From the NCBI GenBank assembly GCA_015345905.1, contig JADDTR010000019.1, forward strand, positions 310,001-374,000: DNA of 64,000 nt, in the 5' to 3' direction. Origin of the DNA: Aotearoamyces nothofagi. Its lineage: Eukaryota; Ascomycota; Leotiomycetes; Leotiales; Tympanidaceae. The notes under the pieces are model-generated. The model ran no database searches and had not been told where the DNA came from. It saw only the letters and a list, made by a program, of their open reading frames with translations. Shown piece by piece: positions 57,189-64,000 of the stretch. Position numbers and translations under genes: made by a program. The stretch's first letter is position 1. Every line of letters begins with the position of its first letter.

Positions 57189-57647
57189 ATGAATGTATCC
57201 TGTGAATGTGGCGCTGTGCGCTTCCAAACTCCCTCGCCAGAGCCGCTCGCAATATATGTCTGCCACTGCACGAGCTGCCAGCGGCAGAGCGCTTCGGCAT
57301 TCGGCTGTTCGGCCATATTTCCTGCCTTTCCCCTACCCTCGGCGTCACTGCTTAGTGTATATAAACGGCCCACGGCCTCGGGAGAGGTCATGTTTTGCTA
57401 CTTCTGTACGCATTGTGGGACGAGATTACTCCATAAGATACCGAGTAAAAACGTGGTTAGCGTCAAAGGGGGCTGTATTGATGGCTTGAAGTGGGAGAAT
57501 GCGAAGCATATTTGGACCGAGAGTGCATTGGTGCCAATTCCGGAGGGTGTAGAAGAGCAGTGTGAGGGCGAGCCAAAGGCTGATGGCGACAGGAGCGTTT
57601 TGGGTTACCCTGCTCATTATCAAGAAGGGGACGAGATGATGGGGTAG
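57189..57647 (+). CDS. GFA/CENP-V-fold small zinc protein
   Basis: Single exon, 152 aa from the ATG at 57189. The GFA (glutathione-dependent formaldehyde-activating/CENP-V) fold is shown by paired cysteines: SCECGAVRF near 4, CHCTSCQRQSASAFGCSA near 26, and FCTHCGTRLLHKIPSKNVVS near 73. These bind two zinc ions. Members range from glutathione-formaldehyde enzymes to uncharacterised proteins; the true reaction is unknown here. The frame is open further upstream, but no earlier in-frame ATG exists close by, so the short form is chosen. Length is normal for the family. Confidence 0.87.
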   Translation: MNVSCECGAVRFQTPSPEPLAIYVCHCTSCQRQSASAFGCSAIFPAFPLPSASLLSVYKRPTASGEVMFCYFCTHCGTRLLHKIPSKNVVSVKGGCIDGLKWENAKHIWTESALVPIPEGVEEQCEGEPKADGDRSVLGYPAHYQEGDEMMG

Positions 57648-57748
57648 GAAGGAACGAGAGGAGCCACGGCATGGTGAAGGAACTATACGAGAACAGTTGC
57701 ATAAGGTTATATGATTGGCAAAGCCCGTCTTTGATAGGAGGTCGGCTC

Positions 57749-58893
57749 TTAGCTGTGAGCGTGCTGGCTATCGACTAGATCTCCTCCGCTTTGCCTATTA
57801 TCGCCATGGCTCCCACGAGCGCCCGCATCTGCGGCATTTTGACCTTTCGCTGCATCCGAATGCTTTGCCGGATCGAAGACATACATCGGGAATTCCAAAA
57901 ATAACGTCCTTTTAAAAAATGTGGGCACCCTAGCATATATTTGTGGTGGGAAAGGTATCAAGATGCTTGTCTTCTTTAAATACGCGGCATAGCCCTCGTA
58001 GTTATTTCTAGACTCATACCGCTTCTTTGCGCCAGGCCGCTCTGAGAGCGGGAGCCCAGAGAGAAACATTAGGAGAAGGGTTAGGAAGAAAGGGCCAAGA
58101 ATCGTGGCGTAGAGGGCATTGTACGCCTGGCCGTGGACATAGCCATTTGCTGCTGGTGAGACAGCAATCATGAAGATTGCTAGAGAGGATAGTTAGATAT
58201 TACGCTCAGCATGAAAAACTGCATAATACTTATCACATACCGAATTGAATTATGATCTCTCCAAAGTAGTTTGGATGCCTACTCCATCCGAACAACCCCT
58301 TATCACAAACTGCAGCTTTGCTTTTCACATTTGACCTAAACCGAAACTTCTGTCCGTCACTGACGGTCTCCATGAGTAGCCCAGCTACATACAACACGAC
58401 ACCAGCGATATCTCGCCCAGTTCCAAAGTCTGGCTGGGGATATTTAGTCACATTAGGAGAATTCAGGACTGTAACCGGCAAGCTGACAGTCCAGACCCAA
58501 ACCATCTGAAATACCCAGAAGCCTAGGAACTTGAAGAAATGGTCCCGCTTATCATCGAAGCGATCATCTTTGCCGGTCTTCAAGATGCGGAATAGAAGGA
58601 ACCCGCTGAGACGTAGACCCCAGACCATGATGAAGAGAGACGTAACGATTTGGCGGGCATGGTGATGACCGCTGAGCGCGAGTGTTATGACAGCAAGGAC
58701 AACGAAGTTAGTCCCACCAGCGAAATCTTGCATCTTGTTAGTGAGGGTAGGAGCACTGGGAGGAGAGGACGTACCCGTTAGCTTGTCGAATTTGAGGGAG
58801 AAGGCAATGGCAAAGAAGAAGAGCTGATAACCGATCGTAATTAGAGCAGTTATTGCAAGATAATAGTTATCCAGCACGTGTACGACGGCCATC
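57749..58893 (-). CDS. DUF1295 membrane protein (steroid reductase-like)
   Basis: Three exons: 58892-58775, 58726-58241, 58179-57749; 344 aa. Several membrane helices are visible (YYLAITALITIGYQLFFFAI, TNFVVLAVITLAL, ALYATILGPFFLTLLLMFLS). The DUF1295/ICMT-like signature is clear: GLRLSGFLLFRILKTGKDDR, FRSNVKSKAAVCDKGLFGWS and RHPNYFGEIIIQF, followed by LSGLPLSERPGAKKRY. Related folds are steroid 5-alpha reductases and isoprenylcysteine methyltransferases, which use the RHPxYxGE region for NADPH or SAM. The substrate is unknown. The first intron acceptor is atgcaag|ATTTC, which restores KLTDFAGGTN. The C-terminal about 35 residues are Gly/Asp/Ala-rich and variable. Confidence 0.87.
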
Positions 58894-60538
58894 TTGACTT
58901 CGGTTTTCTAGTGTGGACGGTGCAGACGAGAAATCAATTGCAACAGATGCTTCGGTGATGTATTGCTATTTCGTATGACCGTTTGCCCGTTTGCCAGACG
59001 GATACATAGATGAAGAGATGTACGCGGCATGTATGTCTCTGCAGTCTTATAGTATTCGCCTCTCAAGGTACAACTTCGCCATCTCGAAGGGTTCGATGAC
59101 GTTCACGACTCTATAGCATGCCAGTCGGGGTAGTTGAGTCCCGAGTAGCCGTTCTGTACCAGTGGATGGGTGGACGAGTCATGGAGCGCTCTCGGCCATC
59201 AGCATTGTGTTCTACCTCGTACACATGTTATGGTAGAGTGGCTCTGGCAGCTGCGAAAGGCAATGTGTAATGTGATGTACATAAGGCAATTATATTGTTA
59301 AAATATACTGCTAGAGTATACTGCTAAAGTATACTGTCTGTAAACACAAGAGCAAGGTAAGGAGGGCCTGTGCCATTGTGGCTGTCTCCGGAGGAATGTA
59401 TCAATCACCGTCTCACACCTCGCATGGCACGTGATTAATAGGTACCGGATATGATTCTGCTGAACTCCCGGTCGAGGTTAACGACTCGACAGGCTGTCCC
59501 TGTCTATATATATTGCCTGTTCACTGCTGTCTGTACACCATGGTGGCCCTGGAATGCCATGTTTCAACAGAATCAACCTCGTCGTTAAGCACAACTCCCC
59601 TCCAGCTCTTGATCCGCAGAATGCTCCCGCGGCCATCTTGATATCTTCCCAAGAGCCATTTCTACGGAATGATTGACGAAAAAGCTTGTCGCCGATAAAG
59701 TCCTACCAAGCTTTTCTCTCTGCTCAGGGGCCACTGGGGCGTCTTACATACCCATCATGTGTCGCTTACGGATGCCCGGCTGAAACTCGGCGTGCAGGAG
59801 CAGCCCCTGAACCTGGACCTCCGTGCGGCTTTACTTTCCGTTAACCTCCCCCAGCAAGGATATCTGAGATGTCTGAGATGTCAAGATGTCAGAGATGGCC
59901 TTTCTCTGACCGCCATGAGACTCTTCGCCCGCCTCCACCCGCCAGAAGCGGGAACCTTGGCAGTCCTTGATGTCCTCACTGGCCGAGGCCGGCTGCTCTG
60001 ACAACTGTAGCCCTCGAGCAGCCCTCGAGCGACCTTACTTGGTCTTCTGCCCAAGCACTCCAAGAGTCCAAGCAACTGCAAACACTACGAATCTCACGGG
60101 CGAAACGCCTGATATTCCGTAGATGTGAGTCCGAAATGTGCTTCCGGGTCTTTTCATTTGTCCCGAAATGGGGTTGCAATACCGAACCCCCCTGATCTGC
60201 CGTCGTGGTATCCTGATATTGCGCGTTGCCATGCTTTAGGAAGACCCTGCCTCCTTGCAGAGCGCCATGGGCTTTTTGCGCACGGTTTGGATTCGATTAG
60301 GCTTCTCGTGCATACTTGCGGCTTCTTTCTCTTGTTTCTACGGTATTGCTCTTCTGAACACACTCATTTTCATCGTTTTCTCCGTATTTGTTTCTCGAAG
60401 TGCTGGCCAGCTTCTTTACGCTCCTTAATCAGTCGCAGCTGGCCTGTCGACAAGATTATAATTTAATATCTACAGAGAAATTGTGAACTGAGCCTTTACA
60501 CCAAATCTCCATTCTACCATTTAGAACAATCCGAAAAT
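58894..60538. other. Intergenic, 1.6 kb
   Basis: Short frames near 59.8-60.4 kb show no features. A short direct repeat (GATGTCTGAGATGTC, then CAAGATGTCAGAGATG) lies near 59864-59898, and CTCGAGCAGCCCTCGAGC near 60012. No gene supported. Confidence 0.45.
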
Positions 60539-61879
60539 ATGAGACATCTACTTCGAATATCGACATTGCTATTTGTAGCAGGTCTTTTCAGTCTTGCACA
60601 GGTAAGGGTGGGAATCATATGTGCATCAAGACAATACTAAAGCTCCACTAGGCTGATGCGCAGGCCGATGCACATGAACATCTGAATCTCCACGAAGCAA
60701 GAAATGACAAAGGTATAATCATCATTGAAGGAAATGGCTCAAAAGATTCAAATGGCGATGGCTCGCCCAAGAAGCAAGGGCATCATAAAAATGGAGGAGG
60801 TGGAAACTCGACTGTTACGGTGACGGAGACAGTGGCCGCACAGTATGTGGAAAGTCCTGCTTAAGGTATTCGTGCTCGGTATTGACGGATTCCAGAGCTC
60901 AAAACTCGGACGTAACAGCGACAATTACTGCAACTGGAGCTGGATCTACTGTTACTGCAACCCAAGCGCCTCAATCTAGCACAGTTACTGAGGTAGGTGT
61001 TGGGTCGTCAACTGCAGTTGGTACTAGTACCATAGCATTTGAACGGCAATGCTAATACATTCTAGGATCTTGCTACGGGCACTGCTGCTGCAGCAGCTGC
61101 TAGCATTAATAGTGTTGCGAGTGTCACGGCCGGTTCCTCGCAATCAGTCGCAACCTCAATTCTCGCAGCCGCCTCTTCAACTTCTACTGCCGGTAAGTCT
61201 TTTCGCTCTAGGGCAGTATCTATATATCTGTCATGACTAACATTTCCTAGTAGCTGGAGCTGTGGCCCCTGGAGCCCTGACTGGAGGTCAAGGCACGTAC
61301 GACTCGAGCGGGTCATGCAACTGTGCTTGCATTTGCGGTATAGGATTCTGGCCTGGCATGGCAGCATCCGAAGCAGGCGTTAGTCCAGCGAGCGTTCAGA
61401 CAACAACACTACAAACCGTGGTATCAGCAGCGACTGCAAGTAGCACAACTGCAGCAGCAGCTCAATCATCGACGCAAAGTGCCGTAGACGATATTACAAC
61501 AACTTCGACAGATTCCAGCTCTACAACAGTAGCAGCGGCGGCAGTGACGGCAACGACGGCAGCTGCCACAAGTAGCACATCAGTAGCAGCGGCGGCAGCG
61601 ACGGCAGCGACGGCAGCGACCACAAGTAGCACAGCAGTAGCAGCGGCGGCAGTGACGGCAGCGACCACAAGTAGCATAACTGTAGCAGCAGCTCAATCAT
61701 CGACGCCAAGTGCCGTAGACGAGATTACAACGACTTTGATGGATTTCGGCTCAACAACAGTAGCAGCGAAGGCAGCGACGGCAGCGGCGGCGGCGGCGTC
61801 AGCTGCGTTTAATATCAACACCTTCTCACTGGCCAGTGCTCTGGTACTTGGAAATCTGGCTCAGGCTACACCAGTATGA
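60539..61879 (+). CDS. Secreted Ser/Thr/Ala-rich repeat protein
   Basis: Five exons: 60539-60601, 60652-60842, 60896-60992, 61066-61192, 61251-61879; 368 aa. I do not recognise a family. It has a signal peptide (MRHLLRISTLLFVAGLFSLA), a charged His/Asp/Gly part (SPKKQGHHKNGGGG), then STVTVTETVAAQ-type Thr/Val stretches typical of fungal cell-wall proteins. One cysteine-dense motif (SCNCACICGIGFWPG, five-residue core with four Cys plus spacing) sits at about 176-192. The rest is Ala/Ser/Thr repeats (SSTTVAAAAVTA-type). The C-terminus is mildly hydrophobic (FSLASALVLGNLAQATPV), so a GPI anchor is possible but not clear. Such proteins are usually wall-bound and heavily O-mannosylated. A second acceptor 3 nt downstream of exon 5's start would remove one Val. 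Confidence 0.72.
61430..61775 (+). repeat. Coding minisatellite with nested duplication
   Basis: About 110 bp at 61430-61543 recur, roughly 85-90 per cent alike by eye, at 61660-61773. Between them lie three copies of a 55-60-bp unit built on GTAGCAGCGGCGGCAGTGAC and CACAAGTAGCAC. All repeats keep the reading frame. Confidence 0.8.
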
Positions 61880-62056
61880 GCAGCGGTGGAAGGACTGGCG
61901 TTCGGCTGTATACAAGTTTTTGAGGCAGATAATAGGATATGTTGTGAAGATTCAGCTAGTCTGTGGACCGGCGATATTGGTATATAGTATTCAGTTCACA
62001 AATAAAAAATAAAGCAATAGGCTCTGGTAGTTGTTATCCATTAGCTGGAGCTTTTA
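61880..62056. other. Convergent spacer
   Basis: 3' regions of the secreted protein (+) and Rpp1 (-) genes, with an AATAAA-type signal near 62001. Nothing else seen. Confidence 0.5.
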
Positions 62057-63120
62057 TTAACCCGGGGTATCTGAGCCAGTTCTTGGAGCAGCGCTATTCT
62101 CTTTCGGTGAAGGAGAGGAGAGTTCTTTCTGTGCTTTCAGCGCTTCCAACTTCATCTTCTTAGCTTTCCTGTTGCTGATCTTTGGCGTGGATCCATCCCC
62201 CTTCTCGACATCGTCGTTCTTCCTCTTCCCCTTATTGCCGCTCGCAGTAGTCTGTTTAGCAGTGATAGATGCATTGGTGGGAATGCCCTTTTGTTTTTGT
62301 CCCTTCGCCTTTCGAGCCTCCTCAGTTTTGTCGCTTTCAGTGACTACTCGTTCTCCACCATCAATAACGTCAATCACCCCTCTGAAGCCTCGCCTCTTAA
62401 TTCCCTCATTAACAACTACTCCCCGAGGACCGACTGTAACAGCCTCTTGAGCCCTTTCCTGACTCATTCCCCATACACCCATTAAGTTTCCCACATCTGC
62501 AGGCGCTCTCACCCCAAGTACACTTTTAGCTTCTGAGCTAACTACTAATCCCCTACCGCTCGTAGCTCTCACAATGGCCATAACATTGCTTATAAAATTT
62601 CTCCGCGCAACACTGTCCCCTTGGGTCGCTTGGGAGTAACATATCTCAAACTTGATACCTCGTTTTATGGCGGTCATGAATGGCTTAGGCCGGAAGTGAA
62701 AGGGATAGCGGACGGTGAGGTCGAGAGAGATAAGAGATTGCTCGGATAGTGTAGTGCATGCTGCCAGGAAGGCTTTCTCGGTGGTAGGACGCAAAGCAAG
62801 AATGTCGTACGCAGAGGCAAGAGCAGGAAGGCGGTGGTTAAGAGCTGGATCGGAGATGGTGATAGTGCAGCGGCGAAGAATTGTGACATTTTTGGGTGTG
62901 GTAAAAGGGAGCGTGGTAGGAATGGGGCTTGTTATCTGTGATGGAATGGCACCGTTTATATTGTGTGTCAGAGCGATGACTGAATAGTTTACTATGGGAC
63001 GTTAGATAGTATCTTGGGGGAGGGGGCAGAACGCGACTCACGTTCTGAGAGGAAGGAAATGGTGCGTTGGATGTCTAAATTGGAGGTGCTAGACCAAGGA
63101 ACATTGAGGTCGTATAGCAT
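62057..63120 (-). CDS. RPP1: RNase P/MRP subunit Rpp1 (Rpp30)
   Basis: Two exons: 63120-63042 and 62991-62057; 337 aa. Rpp30 proteins have a TIM-barrel-like PHP fold and are protein subunits of nuclear RNase P (tRNA 5' maturation) and RNase MRP (pre-rRNA processing). Landmarks are MLYDLNVPWSS at the start, NYSVIALTHNINGAIPSQIT, YDILALRPTTEKAFLAACTT, LISLDLTVRYPFHFRPKPFM, KRGIKFEICYSQA and RATSGRGLVVSSEAKSVLGV. The C-terminal 110 residues are basic and low complexity (SNRKAKKMKLEALKAQ) and probably bind RNA. The splice joint gives SELNYSVIAL in phase. With Rpc34 this is the second tRNA-biogenesis gene of the window. Confidence 0.93.
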
Positions 63121-64000
63121 CTTGAATACGAGTCGAGACTTTTGGTCAGCTCAACGCGCCTGCGCGAAGAAGGTAAATTCTGGGAGAGGTATGCGATGGT
63201 TTGGAATGCAAATGGACAGAGCTCTAAAATAAAGTACAGACTCGGCAATAAATTTATCCTCTCCGCGAGATGGATAAGATAAGATTAAACCCTCGACGAC
63301 GGGGTCCCCACTCAATGATGCCTCTTGTCGATCACCAGATATACTGTATTATACCAAATTCTACACTTGGATTTTGTTTCACTCCAATACTTTATATGCT
63401 AAGTTTTGGCCTCCCTGGCATTCCGGAGTTCTATATAATATAAAAATTAATGCCGCTACTATTGAAGCTTATAATACAGCTAGCTACGACATGATTAATG
63501 TTACATCACACTTCCGCCTGCCGTTCCCGAGATTTAATATGGACATTCTTCTGCAGCGGATAGATGATCCGGTGGCATATCACTATAATCTGGAGCAAGC
63601 ACGAAATAGGTTTTCTGTCGGTTATGACGAGATCGAAACCTGTTACACCAACTTTTGCCTTTGTTGCACCTCCTGCCGTTCCGCCTGCGAATGGTGCAGC
63701 TGCCTGAGAAGAGCCACTGTTCTGAGGACGAATTCAATAAAGACCTACGATAGGTACATAGTTGGCTGGCATTCTATTGAGCAATATCAACAGTGCCTCC
63801 ATGGCGAACGCTTGGAGGTACGAAGCGGAGGAAATGACGTCTATTTTAACGGAAGGGTTACGCATACTTAAATTTTTGTCTATATTGAAGGTCAGCGATA
63901 AAGCAGGGATTTTAATACTTGATCCTTTGCTGATTGCGCAGATCGTTATGCTTGAATGATTGGTGCCATCCTTATATGAGACCATATCTCGAAGCTTCAA
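63121..64000. other. Unresolved window end
   Basis: Frames exist on both strands. A GC-rich patch at 63640-63721 in AT-rich surroundings looks exon-like on the minus strand (GSSQAAAPFAGGTAGGATKA, or TVALLRQLHHSQAERQEVQQ in the next phase). The plus-strand frame here is Cys-rich only because it mirrors that patch. I cannot choose a model; a gene may enter from beyond the window on the minus strand. Confidence 0.3.

Noticed and set aside
63374-63871. Plus-strand frame with a Cys-rich stretch, metallothionein-like
   Set aside because: The cysteines are the antisense of a Gly/Ala-coding minus-strand patch, and no signal peptide or family fits.
1-64000. Transposons, LTR elements, CRISPR arrays, rRNA, tRNA, clustered secondary-metabolite genes
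   Set aside because: Looked for by eye on both strands; no terminal repeats, reverse transcriptase or transposase motifs, PKS/NRPS cores or cloverleafs were seen.

Overview
The window looks like nuclear DNA of a filamentous ascomycete (Pezizomycotina). Genes are single, on both strands, not in operons, and are cut by short introns (mostly 45-90 nt, GT...AG, branch sites like CTAAC/CTGAC). The proteins are fungal: DUF7514, Msb1/Mug8, RCR, Dsk2, Mtm1, Mcy1, a bromodomain-less Taf1. Composition and gene style would suit Leotiomycetes, but I cannot prove the class. I see no rRNA, no convincing tRNA, no CRISPR, and no transposon, LTR or virus-like element.

Layout. 0.8-1.4 kb: a small zinc-ribbon protein in four exons (-). 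3.6-5.3 kb: DUF7514 protein (+). 5.8-7.5 kb: ENTH/epsin (-). 8.7-9.7 kb: cyclophilin with a mitochondrial leader (+). 10.0-13.2 kb: Pol III subunit Rpc34 and ubiquilin Dsk2 (both -). 14.1-15.1 kb: quinone oxidoreductase (+). 16.1-16.7 kb: four-helix MARVEL-like membrane protein (+). 17.0-17.8 kb: nicotinamidase (-). 18.1-19.5 kb: mitochondrial carrier Mtm1 (+). 19.9-20.9 kb: uracil-DNA glycosylase (+). 20.9-23.3 kb: an intergenic island packed with micro- and minisatellites. 23.5-27.1 kb: Msb1 (+). 28.4-31.9 kb: Taf1 (-). 32.6-34.5 kb: Sti1 (-). 35.3-36.4 kb: glycine/serine-rich surface protein (-). 37.1-38.1 kb: a second, TDG/MUG-type glycosylase (+). 38.3-39.1 kb: GPALPP/DUF3752 protein (-). 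39.6-44.5 kb: CORVET subunit Vps8 (+). 45.4-46.1 kb: RCR protein (+). 46.4-47.1 kb: unnamed conserved-looking protein (-). 47.3-50.8 kb: alanyl-tRNA synthetase (+). 51.3-52.9 kb: mitochondrial MidA/NDUFAF7-like methyltransferase (-). 53.1-54.4 kb: Mcy1 (+). 54.8-55.8 kb: TFIIS (-). 57.2-57.6 kb: GFA/CENP-V-fold protein (+). 57.7-58.9 kb: DUF1295 membrane protein (-). 60.5-61.9 kb: secreted Ser/Thr/Ala repeat protein (+). 62.1-63.1 kb: RNase P subunit Rpp1/Rpp30 (-). The last 0.9 kb is unresolved.

Most genes are housekeeping (transcription by Pol II and III, RNase P, tRNA charging, base excision repair, endosome traffic, chaperones, mitochondrial transport), so this is a core region and not an accessory island. 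I found no new multi-gene system. The points most worth a second look are: two genes (cyclophilin, alanyl-tRNA synthetase) that each seem to make a mitochondrial and a cytosolic protein from two in-frame ATGs; a pair of MluI cell-cycle boxes plus an overlapping upstream ORF at the uracil-DNA glycosylase; two neighbouring genes with GC-AG introns; a four-cysteine matrix loop in Mtm1; the satellite island at 21-23 kb; and the repeat-rich secreted protein at 60.5 kb. Exon boundaries were set by hand from splice consensus, frame and family similarity remembered from knowledge; no search was run.
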